DNA from: Flavobacterium sp. HSC-32F16
GTDB lineage: Bacteria > Bacteroidota > Bacteroidia > Flavobacteriales > Flavobacteriaceae
Reading direction: 5' to 3'
Length of the DNA: 64,000 nt
NCBI RefSeq assembly: GCF_024171645.1
Contig: NZ_JALKAC010000011.1
Span: 174,137-238,136 of the forward strand
Made by a program: the position numbers and the translations under genes. This document shows, in pieces, positions 31,642-40,357 of this stretch; the stretch's first letter is position 1; the number at the start of each line of letters is the position of its first letter. Below the pieces are notes generated by a model, which was not told the origin of the DNA, searched no databases, and saw only the letters and a program-made list of their open reading frames with translations.

Positions 31642-34407
31642 CTAATTCTGATTTCTTTCAAAATTTTTAAATTTATACAATAAAGAAAACATTAGATAAC
31701 GTTTTAAAACATTGGATTCTGAATCAATAACAGATGTTGGACTGATTGTTCTCGAAGTGCTTTGATTTTGATTCAGCAAATCATAAACTTTTATTTTGAA
31801 TGTAAATTGTTTTACAAATTTGTAGGCTAAACTAGTATTCCACAAATAAAAATCTTTTTTGTAAGGTCCTGAAATATTCGAATTGTATGTATAACCAAAG
31901 TCGTTGCCAAAAACCCAATTCTTAGGCCAGAAGCTTGTCATTTCGACATTAAAATTATGAGTTGTATTTGAAGTTGAACTTAAAGAAGCATTATTATATC
32001 GAATGTCATTGTATGCAAAATTATACGATGGCTTAATGCTTAATAATTCACCATGTTCATACGTAAATCCAAAGCCGGGATTCAGCCTAAATGCTTTAGC
32101 CTCATACAACTGGTCATTTGTAAAACCTTTATTAAAACTATAATTACCATACATAGAAAACCGCAGTCCAAAAGTATTCACATCTTTCTTTATAGTTTTG
32201 TTCCATTCTCCTGCCAATAACATATCGTATGTATCTTCCACATTATCAAAAGTTGAAATCTGCTTCCCTGAGCTGTTATAAGCAGAAGCTCCCACAATCT
32301 GACTATCAAAATAGTTAGTACTAAAATGAACGAAATAACCCGAACCCGATTGAAAATTATAACTTGAAAAACCTGCTTGTAAAAAATGAAAAGTTGACGC
32401 TTTTAAATTAGGATTTCCTGTTCTAACAACTAAAGGATTATCTAAATTAGCAACCGCCAAAACCTGATTGCCCTTTGGAACTGTAAATTTACGCTCATAC
32501 ATCATTAATATACTCTGAGATTGTGAAATTCTGTAATTTGCGCTAATGCTTCCGTTTGGGATAAAATAGTTTTTATTTAAATCTGTTGTTTCCTTTAAAT
32601 AAAAAGCATGGTTTTCTGTCCTGATAACAGAAGTTCCTGTAGATGCCGATAAATCAAGTTTCTTTATACTCGTACTAAAACCTACTTTAGGGTTCACTCC
32701 AAAACTATTAAAAGAATTAAAATTACTAAGTGATTCATTAAAAACATCGTATTCCACATTCTGTCCATTGCGGTCGAACGTTTTTTTATCATCGATTGCT
32801 TTTTCATAATCTGTGATTACTGAAAAATTCAGTCTTAATGAATCAGTTACTGGTTCAAAATATTGAAGAGTTCCTGTATATTTGTCTCTGTTATTTTTCT
32901 GAAAAACATTTTGATTACGCAAATCGTCAGGACTCGTTCCCTGCGTAAAAACTGTCAACGAATTTACCCTTGAATTTAAATCGTTTCGTGAATTCTCGTT
33001 TTCAAAAGAGGCGGTAAAATATCGCCCTTCTTTCTTAGCGTTTAAAAAAAATCTAAGATTATTTCTGAAATTCGTATTGTTACTTTCGCTTGTATTAAAA
33101 GAATTACTTGAATTTATTAACTGATTATTCTCATCCCAGGTTTTTCTATCGAAAATATTTGCTGATGCCGTTTTTCCTGTTTCAATGGCCGGTGAAAAAG
33201 AAACTTTTATTGAAGGGGAAACTTTATACTCAAAATTTAAATTTACATTATGTTTATTAAAATCCTGATCGCTTTTTGAAGCAGATTTCGACAATAAAGA
33301 ACCTGTTGGAAGTAAAGTAAGCTCTGATGTTCTATTTGTATTGTCTGTATTAGAATTGTTAAAATAATAATTCAAATCAGTGCTTTCTCCCTTAAACCAT
33401 TCGTCAGCATAACTTATCCCAATCATATTCGATTTTGTTATTCCTCCTCTGCTCCCAAAAGCACCGCCCGAACCATCGTTTCTTCCGCCTCCCATATTAT
33501 CAAAAACCTCATTCATAGAAAAACCAGATGCATTTATATTATTTGAAGAAGCTAAAAAACTGACACGCCTTTTATCTTTAAAATAACTCAAAAAAGCACT
33601 GCTTTCATATCTTTCTGAACTTCCGTAACCGCCTAATAGTTTGCCAAAAAAGCCTTTATTTTTCTTTTTATCTATTGTTAAATTAATTGAAACATTATCT
33701 GATGTTGAAGCTTGTTTAGTGAATTCTTGTTCTTTGGTTTTAGTGTCCGAAACCTGTACTTTTTTTATCAGTTCAGCCGGAAGGTTTTGAAGTGCCATTT
33801 TTCCATCGGTATCAAAAAAAGGTTTTCCGTTAACTAATACTTGGTTTACCTTTTTTCCATTTACCGTTATTTTTTTATCTATATCAATAGTTACACCTGG
33901 TAATTCTTTCAATAAAGCTTCTACATTGGCATCTGGACGTAATTTAAATGAAGAAGCATTAAATTCTATGGTATCTTTTTTTATTCGGATAGGAGCTTCA
34001 TTTTTTATAATAACTTCATTCAATTCAATATCATATTTTATAAGTCTGATAACTCCTAAATCTATATTCTGAATAAGGTTTTCCATAGTCTCTGAAAATC
34101 CCTGGTAGCCTTCTGCTGCAATTTTTAAAATACTATTTTGAGATTGGGCTTTGGTTTCTAATTTAAAAAAACCATTTTTATCCGAAACTGTATAAGACAC
34201 TACCGATGAATCTTTAGAATGAATCAAATAAGCTGTTACGGCTTCGACAGGCGAGTCTTTTTCGGTAACAATTTTACCGCTGATAACGATATTTTTTTGT
34301 GCATAAGAACTGAAACAGTGTAAGAAAAACACAAAGAAACCCAGCGGTTTTACCCTGCTTTTTATTGAAAAAAAAGTATTGAATTGTAGAATTTTAATCA
34401 TAAACAA
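31642..34407 (-). CDS. Outer-membrane beta-barrel protein of the TonB-receptor type (PF14905), no. 1
   Basis: This 921-residue protein begins with a signal peptide ending near SSYAQ (about residue 37). A carboxypeptidase-like regulatory domain follows (about 40-125, VISGKIVTEKDSPVEAVTAYL), then a plug-like region with LRPDANVEALLKELPGVTID and KVNQVLVNGKPFFDTD (about 155-200). The rest is a long barrel (about 270-921) of alternating strands and turns. The family behaves as outer-membrane proteins of unknown ligand; a TonB box is not evident. The start may be either of two near ATGs (residue 1 or 3). A TAAGTTTG -7 box lies 48 bases upstream. Confidence 0.9.
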   Translation of the reverse strand: MFMIKILQFNTFFSIKSRVKPLGFFVFFLHCFSSYAQKNIVISGKIVTEKDSPVEAVTAYLIHSKDSSVVSYTVSDKNGFFKLETKAQSQNSILKIAAEGYQGFSETMENLIQNIDLGVIRLIKYDIELNEVIIKNEAPIRIKKDTIEFNASSFKLRPDANVEALLKELPGVTIDIDKKITVNGKKVNQVLVNGKPFFDTDGKMALQNLPAELIKKVQVSDTKTKEQEFTKQASTSDNVSINLTIDKKKNKGFFGKLLGGYGSSERYESSAFLSYFKDKRRVSFLASSNNINASGFSMNEVFDNMGGGRNDGSGGAFGSRGGITKSNMIGISYADEWFKGESTDLNYYFNNSNTDNTNRTSELTLLPTGSLLSKSASKSDQDFNKHNVNLNFEYKVSPSIKVSFSPAIETGKTASANIFDRKTWDENNQLINSSNSFNTSESNNTNFRNNLRFFLNAKKEGRYFTASFENENSRNDLNSRVNSLTVFTQGTSPDDLRNQNVFQKNNRDKYTGTLQYFEPVTDSLRLNFSVITDYEKAIDDKKTFDRNGQNVEYDVFNESLSNFNSFNSFGVNPKVGFSTSIKKLDLSASTGTSVIRTENHAFYLKETTDLNKNYFIPNGSISANYRISQSQSILMMYERKFTVPKGNQVLAVANLDNPLVVRTGNPNLKASTFHFLQAGFSSYNFQSGSGYFVHFSTNYFDSQIVGASAYNSSGKQISTFDNVEDTYDMLLAGEWNKTIKKDVNTFGLRFSMYGNYSFNKGFTNDQLYEAKAFRLNPGFGFTYEHGELLSIKPSYNFAYNDIRYNNASLSSTSNTTHNFNVEMTSFWPKNWVFGNDFGYTYNSNISGPYKKDFYLWNTSLAYKFVKQFTFKIKVYDLLNQNQSTSRTISPTSVIDSESNVLKRYLMFSLLYKFKNFERNQN

Positions 34408-34454
34408 ACTGATATACTTGTAAAGGGCTTAAATAATTTCATTTTAATTGGGGG

Positions 34455-34462
34455 CAAACTTA
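34455..34462 (-). promoter_or_regulatory. -7 promoter box (TAAGTTTG) of the barrel gene
   Basis: A perfect TAnnTTTG on the minus strand, about 48 bases upstream of the ATG at 34407. Confidence 0.5.
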
Positions 34463-34656
34463 CTTTATAAATTGAAAAAAAATCAGAAATTAATATGAAA
34501 AAAATCGTTAATTTTTTATCTATCGAAGAATCACTTTTTTGACAAAACATCTGCAAGACTTTGAAAAACTTACAATAAAGAAACTTTATTATTAAGCGAA
34601 ACTGCGCGAGTCCCAACGAGTAAAATATTTATAGAATTTCAATAAGGCAAACGAAA

Positions 34657-34675
34657 AAAGCTCCAGAGGAGCTTT
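34657..34675 (-). terminator. Short terminator downstream of corA
   Basis: An AAAGCTCC / GGAGCTTT stem with a 3-nt loop, followed on the minus strand by six T. It lies about 100 bp beyond the corA stop. Confidence 0.7.
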
Positions 34676-34772
34676 ATATTTTAAACTTTTATTCTGTGCT
34701 ATAAATATTAGATTCTCTGAAGTTTACAAAGAAATCATTCTATTAGCACAGCTGCTTTGTATTATTAAAGTT

Positions 34773-35699
34773 TTAAAACCATCTTCTTCTTTTGAATAAA
34801 AAAACTCCGAAAGTGGATAAGATAACGGAGATTAACAACAAAATCCAGATTCCGTATTTGCTTTCTTCTAATCCGTTTGGCACGTTCATTCCGTACAAAC
34901 TGGCGATGAGGGTCGGAATCATTAATATGATCGAAATTGAAGTCATCTGCTTCATGATATTGTTCATATTATTTGAAATTACCGAAGCATAAGCATCCAT
35001 CATTCCGGTCAAGATGTTGTTGTAAATATTCGCCGTGTCTTGTGCCTGATTTAATTCGATTTCTACATCTTCCAACAATTCAGGATCAAAATTCGGTTTG
35101 TGTGCTTTTAGGTTTTTAATTCTTTGAAACAAAACGTCATTTGCTTTTAGAGAGGTTATAAAGAATACGAAACATTTTTCGATTTGAAGCAGTGCTTGTA
35201 ATTCTTCATTTTTTATAGATTTCTCTAAATTATCTTCTGCCAGTTTTATTTTATGATTGATTTGTTTAAGATATTTTAAGTACCAAACACTTGATGATAA
35301 AAGCAATCTGAGCACCAAATTGAAATTGTCTTCTATTTCGATATTTTTGCGCTGCGAATAAGTAACAAAATCTTTTATTATTTCAGTTTTATAGAAACTG
35401 ATTGTAACGCAAATGTCTTCTTTAAAAATAATCCCGAGAGGAACAGTATGAAAAGGAATTTTGATATCACCGCTTTTAATGGGAATACGCATAATAATCA
35501 AAGTCCAGCCGTCTTCGGTTTCTATACGAGGTCTTTCGTCGATATCCTCAATATCATTGTAAAATGCTTCGGGAATTTGAAGTTCTTCTAGTAAATATTT
35601 TTTTTCTGATTCTGTTGGAGATTCAATACTGATCCAGCAGTTTGGAGTCCATTTTTGGATTTCAACTAATCCGTTGTTGTTGGTGTAAAAGGCTTTCAT
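34773..35699 (-). CDS. corA: CorA-family magnesium/cobalt transporter
   Basis: This 308-residue protein follows the CorA plan: a large cytoplasmic N-terminal funnel (about 1-240) with long helices, then two C-terminal transmembrane helices. The signature YGMN motif (about residues 268-271) ends the first helix and is followed by an acidic loop NGLEESKYG. A terminal basic KRRRWF closes the protein, typical of CorA. It forms a pentameric channel for Mg2+. The gene is single with its own terminator. No M-box riboswitch is seen upstream. Confidence 0.93.
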   Translation of the reverse strand: MKAFYTNNNGLVEIQKWTPNCWISIESPTESEKKYLLEELQIPEAFYNDIEDIDERPRIETEDGWTLIIMRIPIKSGDIKIPFHTVPLGIIFKEDICVTISFYKTEIIKDFVTYSQRKNIEIEDNFNLVLRLLLSSSVWYLKYLKQINHKIKLAEDNLEKSIKNEELQALLQIEKCFVFFITSLKANDVLFQRIKNLKAHKPNFDPELLEDVEIELNQAQDTANIYNNILTGMMDAYASVISNNMNNIMKQMTSISIILMIPTLIASLYGMNVPNGLEESKYGIWILLLISVILSTFGVFLFKRRRWF

Positions 35700-35886
35700 T
35701 TCTAGTAACTACGTGTTTATTGCAGCACTTTGAAATTTCAATTGCTGCTTTTAATTAAATACTAACGAATAATAATCGTCCATTGTGGAGAAGTGTTTTT
35801 TAAGTGCTGCAAAAGTATCCTTTATTTTTAAGAACCAAAACTTTAAACTATTAATTATATATTAAAATGGTTTTTTTACTATTTTA

Positions 35887-36010
35887 AACACATAGAAACA
35901 TAGAATTTTAGTGTTTTAGAAAAGAAACTTGTTTCCTCATGCATAGCTCTGATTGTTTTAACAAAGTAAAACGCCTTTTCGCATACAGAATGACTATGTT
36001 TCTATGTGTT
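35887..36010. repeat. Inverted repeat AACACATAGAAACATAG with 90-base loop
   Basis: Two perfect 17-base arms enclose 90 bases of non-repetitive, somewhat GC-richer sequence. The layout is like a small mobile palindromic element (MITE-like). No terminal TA or target duplication is obvious. Confidence 0.6.
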
Positions 36011-36028
36011 ACAAAATTTTGAACAAAG

Positions 36029-36056
36029 AAAAGCCCGTTCAATTGAACGGGCTTTA
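36029..36056 (-). terminator. Rho-independent terminator after folD
   Basis: An AAAGCCCGTTC / GAACGGGCTTT perfect stem with an AATT centre, about 22 bp past the folD stop. Confidence 0.88.
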
Positions 36057-36078
36057 AAATCGTATTTTGTAACAAATA

Positions 36079-36966
36079 TTATTGATTTCTTGCATTTCTC
36101 ATTTTGCGTGCTAAAAGTGTATTTTTAAGCAGCATTGCAATTGTCATTGGTCCTACTCCACCCGGAACTGGTGTAATAAATGATGCCTTCTTGCTTACTC
36201 CGTCAAAATCTACGTCACCTTTAATAACATATCCTTTAGCGTTTGATGCATCTTCTACACGAGTAATTCCAACGTCGATGATTGTTACTCCTTCTTTTAC
36301 CATATCGGCTTTTAAGAATTCTGGAACTCCTAAAGCTGTGATAATGATATCAGCATTTTTAGTGTATTCTTCTAAGTTTTTAGTACGGCTGTGCGTCAAA
36401 GTAACTGTAGAATCTCCAGGGTTTCCTTTACGACTCATTAATATGCTCATTGGACGCCCTACGATGTGGCTTCTTCCAATTACAACGGTATGTTTTCCAG
36501 AAGTTTCTACTTTGTAGCGCTCTAACAATTCCATAATTCCAAATGGTGTTGCCGGAATGAAACTTTCCATTTCCAATGCCATTCTTCCAAAGTTAGTTGG
36601 GTGAAATCCGTCTACGTCTTTATCTGGGTCGATTGCTAATAGGATTTTTTGCTCGTCGATATGTTTTGGCAACGGCAATTGAACGATATATCCGTCCAGG
36701 TTATCGTCTTCGTTTAGTTCCTTAATTTTAGCAAGCAGTTCATCTTCAGTAATCGTTTCCGGCAGACTTACTAAAGTTGAATCAAATCCAATTTCCTGGC
36801 ATGATTTTACTTTACTTCCTACGTAAGTTAAACTTGCTCCGTTTGTTCCAACTAAAACAGCAGCTAAATGAGGGACTTTTCCTCCGGCTGCTTTTATAGA
36901 TTGAACTTCGACTGCAATTTCGTTTTTAATGTCGTTAGATGTTTTTTTACCGTCTAGTAGCTGCAT
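36079..36966 (-). CDS. folD: Bifunctional methylenetetrahydrofolate dehydrogenase/methenyltetrahydrofolate cyclohydrolase
   Basis: FolD interconverts 5,10-methylene-, 5,10-methenyl- and 10-formyl-tetrahydrofolate with NADP. The 295-residue protein has the catalytic YVGSKVKSCQEIG motif (Lys about 54), the QLPLPKHI motif, VVIGRSHIVGRP at the cofactor site and PVPGGVGPMTIAML near the end. All are intact and at family spacing. It lies upstream of corA and downstream of ffh, apparently as a single gene: a repeat-rich 136-bp gap separates it from ffh. Confidence 0.97.
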   Translation of the reverse strand: MQLLDGKKTSNDIKNEIAVEVQSIKAAGGKVPHLAAVLVGTNGASLTYVGSKVKSCQEIGFDSTLVSLPETITEDELLAKIKELNEDDNLDGYIVQLPLPKHIDEQKILLAIDPDKDVDGFHPTNFGRMALEMESFIPATPFGIMELLERYKVETSGKHTVVIGRSHIVGRPMSILMSRKGNPGDSTVTLTHSRTKNLEEYTKNADIIITALGVPEFLKADMVKEGVTIIDVGITRVEDASNAKGYVIKGDVDFDGVSKKASFITPVPGGVGPMTIAMLLKNTLLARKMRNARNQ

Positions 36967-37068
36967 TGTTTTTGTTTCAGATTTATCTTTTTATTTCAGG
37001 TTTAAGTTTCATATTGAACGTGAAACTTATATTTATTTATCGAAAAAAGTTTCAAATTTCAGTCTCTA

Positions 37069-37091
37069 ACTTGAAACCTGAAACTTGAAAC
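37069..37091. repeat. Tandem CTTGAAAC / CCTGAAAC filler repeat, second copy
   Basis: Matches the tract at 25276-25300. It is preceded by the inverted relative GTTTCAAATTTCAGT, so the ffh-folD gap could also fold. Confidence 0.5.
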
Positions 37092-37102
37092 TTTTAATTT
37101 TA

Positions 37103-38455
37103 TTATCTCGGCATTCCTCCTGGCATTCCTTTCATGCCTCCCATCATTTTCATAAGGTTTTTTCCACCTGGACCCTGCATCATCTTCATCATCTTGCTCA
37201 TTTGGTCAAACTGCTTCATTAACTGATTTACCTGCTCGACTTTCGTTCCGGAACCTTTTGCGATTCTGGCTTTTCTCTTTACGTCGATGATGGCCGGCTT
37301 GCTTCTTTCTCCCGGTGTCATGGAGTGAATGATTGCTTCAATATGTTTAAAAGCATCATCTTCTATTTCTACATCTTTCATGGCTTTTGAAGCTCCTGGT
37401 ATCATTCCTACCAGGTCTTTCATATTACCCATTTTCTTTACTTGCTGAATCTGTGTTAAGAAGTCGTCAAAACCGAATTCATTTTTAGCAATTTTCTTTT
37501 GAAGTTTTCTTGCTTCTTCTTCGTCAAATTGTTCCTGAGCTCTTTCTACAAGCGACACAACGTCACCCATACCAAGGATACGCTCAGCCATACGGTCTGG
37601 ATAGAAAACATCAATTGCTTCCATCTTCTCACCTGTACCAACAAATTTGATTGGTTTGTTTACAACCGATTTAATCGAGATTGCTGCTCCACCACGAGTA
37701 TCACCATCTAATTTCGTTAGGATAACTCCATCAAAATTTAAGATATCGTTGAAAGCTTTTGCTGTATTTACAGCATCTTGTCCTGTCATAGAGTCTACAA
37801 CGAACAATGTTTCCTGCGGTTGAATTGCTTTGTGTACACGTGCAATTTCGTCCATCATTTCCTGATCTACTGCTAAACGTCCTGCAGTATCGACGATAAC
37901 TACATTAAAACCGTTTGCTTTTGCATGTTTAATTGCGTTTTGTGCAATCTCAACAGGATTTTTATTTTCTGGTTCTGAGTAAACCTCAACACCTATTTGA
38001 TCTCCAACAACGTGAAGCTGATTGATCGCCGCCGGACGGTAGATATCACACGCTACAAGAAGTGGCTTTTTATTTTTCTTCGTTTTTAAGAAGTTGGCTA
38101 ATTTTCCTGAGAAAGTAGTTTTACCAGAACCCTGAAGTCCAGACATTAAAATAATGCTTGGATTTCCAGATAAATTAATTCCGGCAACATCACCTCCCAT
38201 TAATTCTGTCAGCTCATCTTTTACCAGCTTCACCAATAATTGTCCTGGCTGAAGCGTTGTTAAAACGTCCTGACCAATTGCTTTTTCTTTTACTTTGGTT
38301 GTAAAATCTTTGGCAATTTTAAAGTTAACGTCGGCATCAAGTAAGGCACGACGAACTTCTTTTAAGGTATCGGCAACGTTTACTTCTGTAATTTTACCGT
38401 GTCCTTTTAATATATGGAACGCTTTATCTAACTTATCACTTAAATTATCAAACAT
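37103..38455 (-). CDS. ffh: Signal recognition particle protein Ffh
   Basis: Ffh is the SRP54 GTPase that binds 4.5S RNA and signal sequences and docks with FtsY. The 450-residue protein has the N domain (1-90), the G domain with GLQGSGKTT (about 110-118), DTAGR (about 192-196), TKLDGDTRGG and GTGEK, and the Met-rich M domain (about 300-450) ending in MMGGMKGMPGGMPR. Such a long Met/Gly tail is normal for the family. A TATCTTTG -7 box lies 22 bases upstream. The SRP RNA gene is not in this window as far as I can see. Confidence 0.98.
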   Translation of the reverse strand: MFDNLSDKLDKAFHILKGHGKITEVNVADTLKEVRRALLDADVNFKIAKDFTTKVKEKAIGQDVLTTLQPGQLLVKLVKDELTELMGGDVAGINLSGNPSIILMSGLQGSGKTTFSGKLANFLKTKKNKKPLLVACDIYRPAAINQLHVVGDQIGVEVYSEPENKNPVEIAQNAIKHAKANGFNVVIVDTAGRLAVDQEMMDEIARVHKAIQPQETLFVVDSMTGQDAVNTAKAFNDILNFDGVILTKLDGDTRGGAAISIKSVVNKPIKFVGTGEKMEAIDVFYPDRMAERILGMGDVVSLVERAQEQFDEEEARKLQKKIAKNEFGFDDFLTQIQQVKKMGNMKDLVGMIPGASKAMKDVEIEDDAFKHIEAIIHSMTPGERSKPAIIDVKRKARIAKGSGTKVEQVNQLMKQFDQMSKMMKMMQGPGGKNLMKMMGGMKGMPGGMPR

Positions 38456-38477
38456 ACTATTTTCTTTATTTGAAGTG

Positions 38478-38485
38478 CAAAGATA
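38478..38485 (-). promoter_or_regulatory. -7 promoter box (TATCTTTG) of ffh
   Basis: A perfect TAnnTTTG on the minus strand, 22 bases upstream of the ffh ATG. Confidence 0.55.
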
Positions 38486-38528
38486 ATCTAATTAGATATT
38501 TCAGGCAATTTTTATTTAACTGCAATTT

Positions 38529-38578
38529 TGCCACGAAAGTGTGTTGTTTTGCCACAAAGACACAAAGGCACAAAGTTT
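38529..38578. repeat. CCACAAAGACACAAAGGCACAAAG filler tract
   Basis: A short purine-rich tandem-like tract of CACAAAG units (38550-38577) preceded by TTGCCACGAAAGTG. It resembles the 11300-11340 tract on the opposite strand. Confidence 0.4.
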
Positions 38579-38633
38579 TTATTTCATGCAGATTTTAAAA
38601 ATCTTTTTAATCCTTTTATCTCCGGCTATAAAT

Positions 38634-38664
38634 AAAAAAGCGCAAAGAATAAACCTTTGCGCCT
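38634..38664 (-). terminator. Rho-independent terminator after the MBOAT gene
   Basis: GCGCAAAG pairs with CTTTGCGC across 7 nt, followed on the minus strand by six T. It is about 10 bp past the MBOAT stop. Confidence 0.88.
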
Positions 38665-38673
38665 TTGAACCTT

Positions 38674-40356
38674 TTAAAACTGAAAATATATAAACGGCTG
38701 TGAACCGGCAACTGCTGTTGCGTAAACAATCCAGTAAACGAAGCCCAAAATTATCGCTTTTATCAATAATGGTGTTCTGTCGAAAACAAACTTCATTTTG
38801 TCTGTAATAACTTCTGGTAAGAAATGCCAAACGTATCCAAACAACATTAATAAAAATACATTTTTATATCCTAAAACAATTGCCTGCCAATGTTCTGGCT
38901 CAAAAGTTAACTGACCAATATTATTGATTACCTGTAAGGCTGTTTCGAAATCTCTGGCGCGGAAAAAGATCCAGCAGAAAACTACGAAATGAAAGGTAAT
39001 TACGATTGAAAATAATGTCCATAAGAAATTACTTTTTCCATCTTTTTTAGCAGGAAAGAATTCAAGGAAAATTTTATGAACCGCCAAAGCTAATCCGTGT
39101 AAAGCCCCCCAAATAATGAATTGAGCTCCGGCTCCATGCCATAATCCTCCTAAAAGCATTGTGGTAAAAAGGTTTAGATTGGTTACCAGAGTTTGTTTCT
39201 TTTTGCTTGAAAGCAGAAATGATAAACAAAAAAGAACAATTGAAACTGACGCAACAATCAGCGGAATTATGCTGATATTGTAATTGGTAATTCCCCAAAG
39301 TAATAACCCAAAGAAGAACAAACTTGGGAACAAATATCCAGCAAATGAACCTTCTCTGTTTCCTCCCATCGAAATGTACAAGAAATCTTTTAACCAGGTT
39401 GAAAGTGAAATATGCCATCTTCTCCAGAAATCGGTGATCGAAGTTGATTTATATGGCGTTCTAAAGTTGGCCGGTAATTTAAATCCTAACAACAATGCGA
39501 TTCCAATTGCCATATCTGAATATCCTGAGAAATCACAATAAATTTGAATAGCATATCCATAAGAAGCCATTAAATTTTCGAATGATGTGTAACTCATCGG
39601 AGTATCAAAAACACGATCGACAAAGTTTACCGAAATGTAATTTGAAATTACTGTTTTCTTAATTAATCCGCCAATAATTAAAAATAGGGCGTTGTTTACA
39701 TCTTGTTTCGTCAGGTTTAGTTTTTGATAAATCTGAGGTAAAAAATCTTTTGCGCGAACGATTGGCCCGGCAACTAACTGCGGGAAAAACGAAACGAAAA
39801 ATAAATATTCGATATAGTTTTTCGTCGGCTTAATTTCTTCGCGATAAATCTCGATAATATAACTCATCGATTGAAAAGTATAAAACGAAATTCCAACTGG
39901 AAGAAAAATATCATGAAACTTAAAATTGCCATTGAACATATCGTTGTATGTTCCAATCATAAAATTCATGTATTTAAAATATCCTAATAACCCTAAATTA
40001 AGGATTACACTTATTACCAGATATATTTTCTTTGTGCTGTCTTTCTTTTCCTTGTAGATAATCTGGCTCAAACCATAATCTACAACTGAAGAAAGCAATA
40101 AAAGCAAAAAGTAAATTCCGCTTGACTTATAATAAAAGAAAAGCGAGAAGAGAATAACATACGTTAATCTTAAATAAAATGTTTTGCGTAAAAAGCCATA
40201 CACAAAATAAAAAACCAGAAATAATCCTAAGAATAAACCGGTATTAAATAATAGTTTTTCGTCTGGGTTATAAACAAACCAGCTTTCAACTTGTTCTATT
40301 GTAATTGCACCAAAATTTTGGATGAACCAATCATTAATGCTATCTATTGTTATCAA
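38674..40356 (-). CDS. MBOAT-family O-acyltransferase (AlgI/PatA-like)
   Basis: This 560-residue polytopic membrane protein has about 12 hydrophobic helices and the MBOAT hallmarks: FWRRWHISLSTWLKDFLY (about 315-332) and the catalytic histidine in GGLWHGAG near residue 405. AlgI-type proteins pull acetyl groups across the inner membrane and hand them to SGNH partners that acetylate exported polysaccharide or peptidoglycan. Here the partners are the two SGNH genes directly upstream, with a 1-bp gap to the nearer. The target polymer is unknown. A terminator ends the operon. Confidence 0.93.
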   Translation of the reverse strand: MITIDSINDWFIQNFGAITIEQVESWFVYNPDEKLLFNTGLFLGLFLVFYFVYGFLRKTFYLRLTYVILFSLFFYYKSSGIYFLLLLLSSVVDYGLSQIIYKEKKDSTKKIYLVISVILNLGLLGYFKYMNFMIGTYNDMFNGNFKFHDIFLPVGISFYTFQSMSYIIEIYREEIKPTKNYIEYLFFVSFFPQLVAGPIVRAKDFLPQIYQKLNLTKQDVNNALFLIIGGLIKKTVISNYISVNFVDRVFDTPMSYTSFENLMASYGYAIQIYCDFSGYSDMAIGIALLLGFKLPANFRTPYKSTSITDFWRRWHISLSTWLKDFLYISMGGNREGSFAGYLFPSLFFFGLLLWGITNYNISIIPLIVASVSIVLFCLSFLLSSKKKQTLVTNLNLFTTMLLGGLWHGAGAQFIIWGALHGLALAVHKIFLEFFPAKKDGKSNFLWTLFSIVITFHFVVFCWIFFRARDFETALQVINNIGQLTFEPEHWQAIVLGYKNVFLLMLFGYVWHFLPEVITDKMKFVFDRTPLLIKAIILGFVYWIVYATAVAGSQPFIYFQF

Positions 40357-40357
40357 C

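Larger units (their letters stand above)
34408..34772. other. Intergenic region between the barrel gene and corA
   Basis: This 365-bp AT-rich stretch holds the barrel gene's leader and -7 box (34455-34462) and the corA terminator hairpin (34657-34675). The rest shows no ORF with family features or RNA gene. An overlapping minus-strand frame of 72 codons (34398-34616) has no recognisable features. Confidence 0.55.
35700..36078. other. Intergenic region between corA and folD, with a perfect inverted repeat
   Basis: This 379-bp gap carries a pair of perfect 17-base inverted arms (35887-35903 and 35994-36010, AACACATAGAAACATAG and its complement) about 90 bases apart. The folD terminator hairpin follows at 36029-36056. 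No ORF or RNA gene was recognised. Confidence 0.6.

Noticed and set aside
34398..34616. 72-codon minus-strand frame upstream of the first barrel gene
   Set aside because: It overlaps the barrel start and the promoter; composition and lack of features suggest chance.
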